A DNA stretch of 64,000 nt from Exophiala sp. HKRS030 (taxonomy: Eukaryota; Ascomycota; Eurotiomycetes; Chaetothyriales; Herpotrichiellaceae), in assembly GCA_023897205.1 (NCBI GenBank), contig JAHWDD010000010.1, forward strand, positions 2,294,001-2,358,000. Direction: 5' to 3'. Both the position numbers and the translations under genes were made by a program. This document shows, piece after piece, positions 52,111 to 63,844 of this stretch (its first letter is position 1; every line of letters starts with the position of its first letter). The notes beneath the pieces were generated by a model, which was not told the DNA's origin, did not search any database, and was given only the letters and a program-made list of their open reading frames with translations.

Positions 52111-55100
52111 TCACACTGATCTGATGTTGGATCTTCCCAATGCCCAAGTCTCGCCGATGACCCGACTCCACCGATCCAAAGCCAGTTCAATGCCTCTCCC
52201 AGCTTCATCGTGTTGCCAGGCCCCGTCACCGCTCAATCGTGGCAAGTCACGCCAAAACTTTGATACGCGCAGTAGTAAGGGATACAGGATGCGTAGATGC
52301 TCTTTACCGTCGTCATGTGTGAGTAGCTGCGAGGATTTATGTCCGTTGCTTACCGCGGTGGCATCTTCAACAAGGCCAGTAGTGGTGGTGTTGATGGCAC
52401 TAAAGGCCTGGCCGTAGCTGCGTAGATCAACAAACTTTGTGAGAATTGTCTGGAGCTCGACTTGTTGTGGCATTGGTGGTGGTGTCAGGCCTCGAAGCCG
52501 TTGATCCGAAAGAAATACCTTGATAGGATGAACTATCCGGAGAAGAAAGTAAGGAGCAGCGCTCTGGGCCAATTTTGGAGACGGAGACGCGCCGTTCGGC
52601 GACTTCGATTGTGACGATAGCACGCCAAACAGCGCGTCTAAGGCTGTGTAACATATTCTCCTTCTAACGGCGAATACGGGCCGATGCACGCTGCCAGGGC
52701 GGAGTTCGAATAAGCCTTTGAGTGGCTGGCGTTCCAAGTCTTCTGGAATGTCATAGTACCAGGGTTTGGCTAGGAGAGATACCCGAAAGATTGCGGCTGC
52801 GTATTTTTGGCAGGTTGATTCCGTGACTTGCTCGCTTTGGAAAAGCGTTATTACACTTTCATGTAGGAGTAGAAAATGTTCAATATCAAAAGTCTCATCT
52901 TCCATCAGAGTCTCCTCTTTGAGTCTGGTACTTCCAGTCAATAGGCCACCCGAGCCGAGGATGTTCGATGTGAGATTGATCACAGACTCTGATAGAGTGT
53001 TGAGCATAGACTCGGTTGTTCCTGTGCTGAGTTTGACATTCTGTCTCGTGATTGCTTCCAGGATAACAACAGCGGTTACTGTAGCATTCCGCCAGAGAGG
53101 TGCTTGAGAGTTAGTCGAAATGTTCGTATACTTCGTGCCAATCATCGCGGAAAGTATTTCGAGAGTTTGTGCTATTGGTAAGGTGCGAAGTACTTCAACC
53201 TCCTTCGCATTCTGTAGGATCAAAGACCTGAGATTGTCTGCGCACGCCGAAGCGAATGCGATAAAGGTGGGACGCTGCGCAGCTTTGGTCAAGGCTGGTT
53301 TCTTCGGGCTCGAGACCACTTTGCCATTCTCAATGCTTAGCATGGATTCTAACAGACTTAAGATGTGTTTTGAATACAGTCCTAAATCTGCCCTAAGAAC
53401 CGAATTCAGAATCGTAAGGCATTGAAGCACTTCACCTTGTTCTAGAGAAAGCTCCTTGGTGTCACTTGTATAGGGAGGATGCCGAGCACGAAGTATAGTG
53501 CGGACAGTCGCCTCGCGTATCAGAAACTCAATGCCTTTCCCTCCATGCTGAAACTTGGTGACTGCTTGGGAGCTTGTATTGAATGCTTCCACTAACACAT
53601 GAGCATGTGCGGCAAATGCCGACTGGTTTGGCACCTGCTCGTCCGCAGTGATACTGGCAGGATGATAATTTGCCCATATGCGTAGAGCTGGAACTACGAG
53701 GGGTCCATCAACCCTCCTTAAACTAGGTACGCTGGCTAACAAGGCGCAGATGTTTGAAAACGCCAGATTCGCAGCAATCAAAGAGTTGGTTTGGAGGATC
53801 GACTCAAACGATGCCATTATCGAAGCCCAAATGTCATCGAATGTCTTGTGTTCAGCAATGACAGTCAGGTTTTGAGACAAGATCCGCGTCAAACCCTCTG
53901 TGAGCTGCTCGGTAGAGGACATCCACTGGCCGTGGTTGCCTTCGTCTCCCGAGTATTGCTGGACGCAGAATCCGATCACACCTAACGGTCCGTCAGCAAG
54001 GATAGCGGCCCATGCTGTAAAAGTCAGGCTTTCGCTAGACGCTTCGAGAGTCTTGACGAGGACTCTTATTGCAGCATTGCGGACATCAGATCTTCGGTCT
54101 TTACATAGTTGAACCAGTTGCGTCAACGTGTAATTCCAGAGGAGCTCTGTGGTTGCAATAGCCTCGATTCCATCTTCCTTCTGCGGTCTGGTGGATACAT
54201 TTTGAAGTTCAATCTTCTCGGTTCGACCCAAGGTTTGGGAAGCAAGGCTCCAAAGAAGAGTAGTGCTCGTCAGAGCAACATTCAAGTCGTAATTTTGAGA
54301 GCCAAATTGTCGGAGTAGTCGAGCCAGGGATGCAAGTGATGTGATTGATAAGACACCCAGAAAGTCCGAGGTGATCAATTGCACCGTTCTGAAAGCAACC
54401 CGAAGAATTTGCGCTCTCTCATCCTCAGCTTCTTCTCCAGTTTGGAGAGCGGCTTGTGGACTGAAGGCAGATTGGTTGACCATCAGGAATGAGAGTGACA
54501 TGATCTCTAACGCAGCCGGCCAATTCTCGTTCAATGACTCTCCACTATGGCTCACAATGGTCTCGAGTGCTTCCATAAGTCTCTTGTGTATTTCAAACTC
54601 TGCCATATCATGTTTACCAGAGCCTATCGGACTCAATGCTTGCAATTGGTTCGACAGAGCCTCCAAACACCAGGCCCTCACTGTTTCTGCTTCTGTGGAG
54701 TCGAAGCGCGAATCGTCTAGAAGTTTGACTGTTTCCATGCAGATCAGATCTAGAATACTAGCGGACTGGATCCGATGACTGTCTGGCAAGTTTTCATCCT
54801 GCGATAGCCGAAGTAATCTAGAGCCGATGAGATCCCACGATGACTCTTTCTCTTCCAGCGTGGCGAACCGAGACAGATTAACTCGTGCTAGCTCACTGAC
54901 TTTGCTTAAAACAAACTCAATCTCCATTCCATTTGACTTCGATTTTGTCCACAAACTCGAAGCATTTCTGGAGACTTGTTGCGACGATCTCGTTATTCCG
55001 GGACCAGATCCGAGGCGTGGCGAGGTTATCGGAGAAAATGGAAGAGCGCTGTCAAGCTCATTAGTACGAAGAAGTCGGAAGAATGCGTGTACAATCGCAG

Positions 55101-57325
55101 TGAATGCCGAGTCACTATAACCACGAGTGCTATCCAGCATACGTTTGGTGGCTGCTTGGACGGCAGCAATTTCTCCTGCAAGCGTTGTCTGGCTATCCTC
55201 TCCTTGGCTTCCGATCTTAGGAGTTCCAATCTGCGAGAGGGCCGCTCCCATTATTGGGATGGCCATTAGTGCCTCGACCTGCTGCACTGTCTCAACAAGG
55301 ATAACCCATGTCCCTTGCTCTAAGGTTGGGCCAAGAGCTATTCCCAAATTCAGTAAAGCTCTCAAACAAAGCAGGTGTCGAACGTTGAGTGGTGGGCTAC
55401 TGATTTGAAAGACTGGGGTATGAGGTGGTTCCTGTGGTGACTTGATCCCGATGTTCTGCTCATCGTGATTTTCCTCGATTGTAGTCCTCCCTCTGCTTGA
55501 ATTTTGGTAGGCGGCAACCACGCTACTGGCATTTGCAGGAATGGAAGCCTTTGCCAGGGTCGTGATGAGAGCATCTCTGGGCGTGGAAAGTTCAAGTACC
55601 CCAGACACCTGAGCCAATTTTTGAACCGATCGTATAAGTATGTGATAAGATTCTGAATCCAAAGCCGAGTTGAGGAACGTGGAGCAGGTTGCGAGAGCGG
55701 CGGGCCAGCAAGAGTCAATCATCGCAGCACACAATTGTACCTGGGCTAAAAGTGGACGCTTGGTTAGTGTCAAGGGGTTTATCAGTCTTTGGTATCTTTG
55801 GGCCGCTGTGAACGATCGACTTGATTTGCGAACTGGCTCCTTATCAACGTTGTCCTTTGAGTCGATGTCACCACCTTGTTCTTCTGTCGATTGGCGCTGT
55901 GACGCTCGGTTCGGCACACTTAGAGGCATAATGAACTTGGAAAGCCCGTCGCAAAAAGATGCAGTACATTCTAGAACCAAGGTGTAAATGTACGTGCTAG
56001 GTATTTGTGGTGCAGTTTGCTTGTCTGGCTGTTGCAGCAAAGGAGTAGAAATCACACTCCATTCCACACTGATTCCTGTGGTAGTCGTGTCTGCCGAAGA
56101 AACCGAAGCAATTGCACCTCCCAATCCCTGAGCCTCTATCGATGCTGCTTCATCGCTCCGAGGATCATTTGCTCGGTGTAGAGGGACTGTAGACTGACGC
56201 CCGAGTCCGATTAAGGAAGGATCTTCTGAAGCAATGCGGACAAAGGCAGCCAACAGCTGTCCGACAACGTTTACCTCTCCATTGGAATCAAACAATTCAT
56301 ACAAACGCCTCAAGAGGACAAAGTCGGAACAAATACCGCGGAAGAATTCCAGACTGATTGCACGTTTCCACGTCAGATTTCCTTCCTTATCCATGGCATT
56401 GATAAGGAACATGAATATGTCGGGTAGCTGGTCCTTGAAAAGATGGGCGGAGTTCGTTATCAGCAAAGATAGAATTGACAAGGCCCGAACCATGGTGGTA
56501 AAAGTGTCCTTCTTGGTCAACTGCCGAAAGAGGGCAGCCAAAAGGTAATCTCGACAAGTCTGGACTTGTGCCGGTCGAGCTATAATGAACGAACCATAAC
56601 TGAAGAGAATGGTCTGAATGGTCTCAAGTAGGAACTCAGCCGGTAGAGCCTGGAGTTTCAGAAATTGTGCTGGTTGTTGATCCAGCAGTAAGCAGAAGTC
56701 ATCAAAAAGACGAACTGCATCGTGATGGGAGCTTTGGTGTTCATTATTGCTGTTTTCATTCTCGCCATCTTCCGATTCGCCTTGATGAAGGTCTTCTTCA
56801 CGTCGACCTCTTTGTGCCTGATCGAAAACACTGGCAATAAGTTGTTGAAATGTTGCAGCGGCCGTATTACTGACTATTGGATTCCTGCTTGATTGCAGGG
56901 CCACACATATCTCCAGCGTTCGCGCAAGCAGGTCCCCGTGGATATCAGAAGCATACAACTGCAACATTGATGGTAGGGTTTGCAGGATTTTGAGCTGAGG
57001 CTCGTAGCCTGTTGAGACTGCATCGTGGAAAGCATCAAGAAGATCAGGTAATCTGGGCGGGCGATGGCTTTGCTTGCTGTCAAGCGTTGCAAGCATACCG
57101 TTCCACTACTGACTAGTTTGACATTCTTAGACTTGCAAGCCAACACAAACGGATCGATAAACTGAGGGCGGCGAAGTAGATCACCAGCAAGCTGCGTCTC
57201 AGAAGTCACAGAAATGCCCGAAGATCCGAAAGCGATTGCTCTGCGGCAGTACGGACTTCATTGTGCTTTCTCTTCGAATCAGATATCAGGCTTGTCAGCT
57301 CAGACTGTAAAAATGCCTGTGTCAT
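52111..57325 (-). CDS. mon2: Mon2-family Golgi/endosome trafficking protein (two frame breaks)
   Basis: Mon2 is a large HEAT-repeat relative of the Sec7-type Arf exchange factors, without the Sec7 domain. It acts at the trans-Golgi/endosome with Dopey and the flippase Neo1. The main open frame (57096-52111, 1661 aa, no introns) is continuous. The conserved N-terminus lies in two other frames. From 57325, MTQAFLQSELTSLISDSKRK runs to about 57215. Then ISVTSETQLAGDLLRRPQF to VCLQRLTASKAIAR runs to about 57056. After that LPDLLDAFHDAVSTGYEPQL joins the main frame. Each change equals one missing base, at 57215 and in the CCC run at 57055-57057. No intron of reasonable size fits. The bridged length would be about 1738 aa, which suits the family. 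A 3-codon upstream frame overlaps the ATG (57333-57322). Sequencing error is the simplest explanation. Confidence 0.93.
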
Positions 57326-57783
57326 GCCTGCATCGATGGCTCATCCTGTAGAGAATTTACTTTTTCAAGGAGATGAACTCATAGTGTAGTTGGAAGCAGA
57401 CGTTCTATGTAACATGTAACGACGAGGAATGACTTATCGGATCAGAGTGAGGAGTGAGACGTTCCAACTAATCACGAGGATATACCAGGTTAGAGAAGTG
57501 TCCTTTTTGGTGATGTCGGTCGAGGCTGTCACGCCAAGGCTGTACCACTCGCTTGCAGAAGGCACGGCAAGCACGAGGCTGCGGCACTGCGGGCGCGTGC
57601 CACTTTTCCCTTTGACTTTCTCTGGCAACCCTACTGTGCCTACTTAACCTATCGTGCCCATTCGACCCCCCCCCCTCGCTTTAGACCCTCCAAACTTACA
57701 ACTCCTTTGGTCGCATTTGTCCACAACAGTGCCAGCAATCCTGATCAGACACTCGATTATTCTACTTACCGGAGCAATTCAAG
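57326..57783. other. Divergent promoter region, MON2 / MMS2
   Basis: 458 bp between two genes pointing apart, containing a C-rich run near 57667. It probably carries both promoters. No gene was recognised. Confidence 0.5.
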
Positions 57784-58426
57784 ATGGGAGCCAAAGTTCC
57801 ACGGAACTTCCGACTTCTCGAGGAGCTGGAGAAAGGTGAGAAAGGTTTAGGCGCAGGTAGGTCTTCTCAACCCTCGAAGCCCTAAATTTACAGAACGCTG
57901 ATCGAGTAATAGAGGCCTGCTCGTATGGTCTAGCCGATGGCGACGACAACACGCTGACCAACTGGAATGGCACCATCCTCGGTCCTCCGCATGTACGTTT
58001 GGTGTCTTCATCAAGTTCCCAAGGATGAACCTCCTACTGAAACCCACCTGGTCAGAGTGCGCATGAGAATCGAATCTACAGTGTAAATATCCATTGTGGA
58101 GATAGCTATCCTGATAGTCCACCAACTATCCAATTTGTGTCTCGAGTCAACCTCCCCTGCGTTGACCAGAAGACTGGAAAGGTAAGGATATTTCGCATCA
58201 TGAAGTCTGGAACGCTGACTCAGGAACAAAAAGGTTGACCCGTCTAAACTGCCATGCCTCAGCAATTGGAGGAGAGACTACACCATGGAGACAATCTTGA
58301 TTGAGCTACGAAGGTGGGTGTCGTGTTTTCTGGACATCCCAATACGAGGCTGACCATGAACACAGATATATGGCGCTGCCGCAACATAAGAAATTGCCAC
58401 AACCACAGGAAGGATCTACGTTTTAG
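57784..58426 (+). CDS. mms2: Ubiquitin E2 variant Mms2
   Basis: Mms2 is a catalytically inactive E2 variant. With Ubc13 it builds K63-linked ubiquitin chains, notably on PCNA in error-free post-replication repair. The five-exon model encodes 139 aa: 57784-57856, 57913-57992, 58056-58181, 58234-58313 and 58366-58426. Introns are 56, 63, 52 and 52 bp, all phase-consistent. Blocks: MGAKVPRNFRLLEELEKGEK, SYGLADGDDNTLTNWNGTIL, GPPHSAHENRIYSVNIHCG, YPDSPPTIQFVSRVNLPCV, VDPSKLPCLSNW, RDYTMETILIELRRYMALP and a QPQEGSTF end. The E2 active-site Cys/HPN region is absent, as expected for a UEV. The match to the family is close over the whole length. Confidence 0.97.
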
Positions 58427-58848
58427 ACGGACGCACAGTCGCAATTTCGGCGGAGACAGGGCACAGCAACAAGTTCATGAATGATGAATATGATGATGCA
58501 TTGCGTGGGGATGAGGTGTTGGCGTTATTTGCACAGTTGCTCTTTGCAGTCCGTTCACCAGTCACTCGGTCGGAAGTCCATTAGGCTCTTACCATCCTGC
58601 GGCTGAGTTGTGCTCAATTGATCAAAGTCTTTGCTCTAAATTCTTTACCGATTTCCCTCGTCTGAGTACTGTCTCCAAAGACCATAAATGACGAGGCTAT
58701 GCTTTCGCTCACGTGCACCGCTCATTCCGCCACACCTTCCTAATAGGGCCGTCCCGATGGCTTCGTCTTGAACCTTGGTACAATTTGCAAATATACCACA
58801 TTTTGGTCTTTAAAGACTCAAGTGAACACCAAGGATAAACATGTGCGG
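58427..58848. other. Intergenic region, MMS2 to the LYR gene
   Basis: 422 bp holding the 3' end of MMS2 and the promoter of the next plus-strand gene. A short out-of-frame ATG at 58841 precedes the proposed start of the LYR gene by eight bases. Confidence 0.45.
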
Positions 58849-59994
58849 ATGCCCAAACCGCTGCTCCCACACAAGTCGTATGGACACAGACTAGCTTGTA
58901 AGATATGATGACCCATCACCCGGTGATAGCATCGGTCAGCCTATATTGACACATTATTTCTCAAAGGCCTCTCCCTGTACAGAGCACTTCTCAAACAATG
59001 CGCCGCATTCCCAATCCCCAACCCTGAAAGCGGCCATGGCTCTTCCAACACCGTCCATACACTACAATGCCTAGTCCGCTATCGCTTCTACAAAGATCGA
59101 ACTCTATGCTCCCCATCCGCCATCGCCACCGGCCTCACGACCGGCACCAAGATCCTTACTCTCCTGCACCAATGCAGCCTCAAGTCGCCGAGCGCCCTCG
59201 CCGAGCTGAGCACCCTCATCAGCTCAGCCAGCGTCCACGCACAGAATGAATCTCTCCAAAGAGCCTGCAACGCCTCTTTCTGGACGCCCCCTCCGCCTCA
59301 TCGCCACGCACACATGGCACACCACCGACACTTGTCTCGAAAAGACATCCAGCAATCAACACCGGACAACCCCGTCATCTTCCAACATCCTCGACCACTG
59401 GCAAGTCTCAAGGGCACGGTCCGAAGGGTTCCCCACTACATCGTGTCCAACGGGATCCCACTGCTGCGATACCCTGGTCCACAACCGGCCTTGCTGAATC
59501 GAATCATCAAACAGAAATGGAAATGGGACTACAAGAACCTCGAGAGAGTCAGGGCCTTGGAAGAAGTATGTGACTTGGCCAAGACGGAGGACATATGGGA
59601 CCACATCCTGAAGAAACAATTTGGAATCGTAGCACCGGGCGATGAACCGCAACCCGCAACCCAGCACGCTAGCAACCCGACGACTTATCGGCCGATCAAC
59701 GACAAGTCTGGTGGTAATGGTCGCGATGAAAGCAACCAGGTCTTCCCAACGTGGCTAGGCACAGTCAAGGATACCATCGTGTATCTCAACAAGGCGTTCC
59801 GGCGCCAGCAACGGCAACGGTTCGATATGGGCAAGAGACTGTTCAAGGTCTACGAGGCTGAGCGCGACATGAAGGAGGAAGAGCGCAGAGCGGCAAAGCA
59901 CGAGAGGAGGATGGCGAGGAAGAAGGCGTTGGGACTAGGGGTCGATTTATCGGCGGGTGTTGACGAAGGTGCGGGCGCAAGTCCTGAACCCTGA
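58849..59994 (+). CDS. LYR-motif (Complex1_LYR-like) protein
   Basis: A probable mitochondrial LYR protein of 358 aa; LYR proteins serve in respiratory complex or Fe-S assembly through acyl-carrier-protein binding. Exon 1 is 58849-58897, the 69-bp intron 58898-58966 (GTAAGA to AAAG), and exon 2 58967-59994. The join makes SYGHRLA/CLSLYRALLKQC, with the LYR motif and the later F of a typical LYR helix (AAFP). The rest of the LYR domain (LVRYRFYKDRTLCSPS, TGTKILTLLHQC) spans to about residue 110. The C-terminal half is long, basic and probably coiled near the end (ERDMKEEERRAAKHERRMAR). The frame has no ATG upstream of LYR without splicing. The exact start is the least certain point, as an out-of-frame ATG lies eight bases upstream. 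It may belong to the fungal Cup1-like group. Confidence 0.82.
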
Positions 59995-60220
59995 TAGTAT
60001 TGGGATGTCCCCTGTGTCTCCTTATGGGATGTCAGGACTTCTGCTAGCCTGGATGTGGGCGGAGTGTTTGTTGGTAGAGCCCTTGTATCAACATTGTAAA
60101 TTTACGCAGACTAAGAGACCGATCGTGAAGATGTCGTTTTGCTATCAACTCAGCCAACGTCATCGAGGCTTCCTGAGCTCTATGAATCACAACTTTCTAT
60201 CGTCTCCTGGGATACGACCC

Positions 60221-61972
60221 TCAACCCTCCGCACCAGCCCGCTCTCTTCCCGACTGGCGTTGTCGATCGAGTTGCACCCTCGCCAGACTTTCTTTGACAC
60301 CCCAACCGTCTTTCAACAGCTCGCCCACATCCTCTAGACCAAGACCCATAGTTTCAGGATAAATGTACCAGATAGCCACCCAGCCAGCAGCACAGACAGC
60401 TGCGTACGTGACAAAGGTCCACATGGGTGTCAGCAACTCCATCATGTGCAAAAACGTTAATCCCACGACCGTGTTGCATCCCCAATTCGTACCTGTTGCC
60501 AGACCCGAGCCTAGAGACCGTACGCTGAGTGGAAACATCTCAGATTGTTGCCAGGGTACGACGCCCAGGCCGCAGGCGTAGGCGGCAACATAGCAGAGCA
60601 CCGAGATCAGTATGGCGATAGCCGGGAGGTGTGATGAGGAATTAGACGGAGTTGGGTCGTCGGTGGAGGAAGAGGGATTGGAAGTCGTTGGGAAGTGAAT
60701 AAAGGAAAAACTTCCGGCGCAAAAGAGAAGGGAGAAGACCATGAATGGGATGGTAAGAAGGAGGATTCGTCTCCGGCCCAAACGGTCAATCAGGTTGAAG
60801 GCTACGATGGTGAAGACGAAATTGGTTCCAGCGACACTGAGCGAGGTCAGAGTTGGGGAGTCAAATTGTAAAAGTTGGAAGATGGTTGCAGAAAAGTACA
60901 TCAACGTGTTGAAACCACAGAGTTGTTGGAGTGCTTGCAGCATGCAAGTTATGATGAGGGCGCGGGTGTGTGGCGCATGAAAGAGGAGGGATTGTAGAAT
61001 AGGCGACACAAAGGACCATCGAGTGGATGTGGTCTTGAGGCTCAGACGTGCTTCTTCCTCTTCAAGAATTTCCTTCCGGATGGCCAGCACGATGTTATTG
61101 ACCATGTCGGTAGTGTCCGAGGTCATGTCACGATAGACTTTTGCAAGGACGGCCTTGGCTTGAGATTCTCGTTGTGTTCGCGCAAGATAGCGTGGCGTCT
61201 CAGGCATGAATGTAAGCATGATGAGTTGGACAAGTGCTGGGATTGCTCCCAGGCCAACCATGTAACGCCATCCTCCCGCCATACTCGAGAACAACCATCC
61301 GATGACGTAGGCAATTACTTGGCCGCCAGTGACGAACAGCGAAGATACAGTAACCAGTCTTCCCCGTAGATGTCCAGGGGCGAGTTCAGAGATGTACAAA
61401 GGTACAATCAGACTTGCAGCGCCAATGGCTAGACCAACCACACTGCGGCCTAGAATCATGCCCCAGACCGATGTAGAGATGGCCTGCCATAGTGCACCCG
61501 CGGCAAAAAGAGCGTCGGCAAATAGAATGATATTCTTCCGTCCTATCCGATCAGCCAGGACGCCAGCGACAGGACTTGCAACAAGAGCGAACAAACTCGT
61601 GCATGCGGTAATGAGGCTTTTGTCTATTGTGGTGAGTTCGCGCTGAGACAAGTCCGAACCGATGGAGACTAGAGTGCCGCTTATGATGCCGGTGTCGTAC
61701 CCGAACAACAGACCCGAGATACAAGCCGAGAGGGTCAGAACCCATATGAACGAGTTCCCAGAGGACTGTGGAAGAGGAAATTTGTGGGATGCAGATTCGG
61801 TGTCGTGTTGGGCTATGAGGGGTTCATCAGCGGCTTCATCGTCTCGAACAGAGGTCAGGGTGGACATTTCCACCTGGTCGTCGTCTCTCCTCCTCACATC
61901 AGTGTTGTTGTTTCCGTGTATTGTCATAAAGTCATGGTGGGCGGGAGATGGTGTGTGCTGAGGGGAAGGCAA
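60221..61972 (-). CDS. MFS sugar/inositol-type transporter
   Basis: A 12-helix sugar porter of 583 aa, single exon. The hydrophilic N-terminal tail is about 75 residues. Sugar-porter signatures: GLLFGYDTGIISG in helix 1, DRIGRKN in loop 2-3, GRSVVGLAIGAASLIVPLYI in helices 4-5, APGHLRGRLV, MPETPRYL before the central loop, LCGFNTLMYFSATIF in helix 7, IDRLGRRRIL in loop 8-9 and YPETMGLGLEDV at the end of helix 12. Overall it resembles fungal myo-inositol transporters (Itr type), but the substrate is not settled by these motifs. An Asn/Ser/Pro-rich insert lies between helices 9 and 10. The start ATG at 61972 is the first in frame; 61927 is an alternative. It converges with the LYR gene 226 bp away. 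Confidence 0.88.
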   Translation of the reverse strand: MPSPQHTPSPAHHDFMTIHGNNNTDVRRRDDDQVEMSTLTSVRDDEAADEPLIAQHDTESASHKFPLPQSSGNSFIWVLTLSACISGLLFGYDTGIISGTLVSIGSDLSQRELTTIDKSLITACTSLFALVASPVAGVLADRIGRKNIILFADALFAAGALWQAISTSVWGMILGRSVVGLAIGAASLIVPLYISELAPGHLRGRLVTVSSLFVTGGQVIAYVIGWLFSSMAGGWRYMVGLGAIPALVQLIMLTFMPETPRYLARTQRESQAKAVLAKVYRDMTSDTTDMVNNIVLAIRKEILEEEEARLSLKTTSTRWSFVSPILQSLLFHAPHTRALIITCMLQALQQLCGFNTLMYFSATIFQLLQFDSPTLTSLSVAGTNFVFTIVAFNLIDRLGRRRILLLTIPFMVFSLLFCAGSFSFIHFPTTSNPSSSTDDPTPSNSSSHLPAIAILISVLCYVAAYACGLGVVPWQQSEMFPLSVRSLGSGLATGTNWGCNTVVGLTFLHMMELLTPMWTFVTYAAVCAAGWVAIWYIYPETMGLGLEDVGELLKDGWGVKESLARVQLDRQRQSGRERAGAEG

Positions 61973-63844
61973 TGGTGGAAGTTTGGATACGAATTAGGTG
62001 GTACGGAGACGGTGACACCAAAGTGTGGAGTCACATGTGACTTGGGGTTTGTCGGAACAGCACGTGCCCTATAGGAACCACAATTTTGATGAGATCGTTG
62101 CCAAAAACATCTCGATATGGATCTTTGCAAATATGCAGCAGACATGTAGGTGATATCATCAGAATGACTAGTTAGAGTCTCGAGAATGCACGGTGGCTAT
62201 CAGGTTTCGTCGCTCGTCAACCTTGAGCCTCCAGGCCGGCGCACTCGAGTCACGTGTTAGTACTACGGAGTATATTTTCTTCAGACGCAGTTTGCTGATG
62301 TTATTTTTGTGCTTCTGACCTGAATGGCAATTGCCTGAAACCGTCATCTGATCATGACGATCAGAGCATAGATGGTGGCGAAAGTGCAAGTTTATTTTTT
62401 GCTACCTCTAGAGCAGCATCAGTTACATCCACAGCCAGGTAAGTGCTTCCTTTTGCTGATGCTATCCGAATTCAAAATCCATGATTGCCCGGAAGGAGGA
62501 AAGCCAGTTGATTGCTTCAGCCGCAACATCTCGACCACTTACTTGTTAGAACCCTGCCGCTATGGATAGATTCAGGAACAAATATGGGTCTGCGTCGTTT
62601 ATATCTCCTAGTCTGGTCATGGGGTTTGCCACAGTGACCGGTCGAATGATTTGGTTTCTCTTGATGAGAAGATCCAACTAGTTTGGGCGGCACACTAGAA
62701 ACGACAAAAGCTAGTCGGATAACATCATGTGCTCATCACATGATAGCCACGACTAGTTCGAAGATAGGATGTCGACGGGACATTCAGAGCCTTGTTGCTC
62801 CAAGCATCCAGAAATCAGAATTCGTGAGTCTGGCCTGTGGATCCGTCGGACATGGTCGGAATTATGCCAAGACTTAATGCCACGAGCACGCACGAGATAT
62901 CACGGTCATGATTTTGCTGCCACTTTGAGCTGTGAAAAGGTATCAAACAAACAAGTGTTTGTGATTACCTGCAAAGCTTGCAAGGTACCGACCAAGTCCC
63001 AGGATCAACATTTCATCTCCAATTTCTCAGTGCCTCGGCCTTCAAGGTATTGATGATGGTTCAAAGGTGTTTGCTTCATCAATTGGATGTCTCATGCACC
63101 AACTGCCGCTAACAATGTCCCCACACCGCGGTTGGACACCCTGCAATCTCATCGAGTCATGGCTGCGAAATGACGATTCCAAGCCCCCTTGCAGGTGGGA
63201 TGTTGTACTTTCCATGTTTGGTGGGATGAGTGGATATGCCGAGCCTATCACAGATTGATTCTTCCATTATCCGATCATGAAAACACCAATCAATTCTCCA
63301 GGGTCAAAATTGAAGTGAATGGCCTTTCAATGCTACTGCCTACCTACTTATCAGGCCCTCTCTTCCTCTGCAAACCAACGAGTACTACCTGGTTACTGGA
63401 GGTTATCTCTACGGTGTTACTGGATCCTTGTCCCAATCGGCAATCCCAGTAGCTCTGAAGCTTCGGTGGTGCTTAAATCCGCCAAGAAGCTATCATTCGA
63501 CTTAATCTACCTGGGGTTGCAGATAAATCTTTAGCGTTAAGGTTCCCAGTAATGACCTTCCTACTTCAGATCGACTCAATCGTCTTGACTGGATGCCCGT
63601 ACGGCTTGAGGTCAATCGAATCTCCATGTAACGACAGCTACATGAGATAATCATGTTCTTGCCGACTTGGGCTATCGTAGCCTTCCAAAGGTGTCATGAA
63701 CCATTCCCCCACTATCCGTATATACCGTCTGCCTAAGTATCTGCTGAGTATGTCTCTTTTCTCCTCGTCGTGGGCGATTCCCTCCCCTCTGGCAACGTCC
63801 CTCTTTTCCGCCCTTCCACTGCGTCGCCTCGATTCTATACCGAC
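61973..63844. other. Divergent intergenic region, transporter / right-edge gene
   Basis: About 1.87 kb between the transporter (-) and the partial gene at the right edge (+). Several open frames of 60-95 codons show no family features. A TACGGAGTA word lies at 62264-62272. I see no RNA gene or repeat. Confidence 0.4.
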
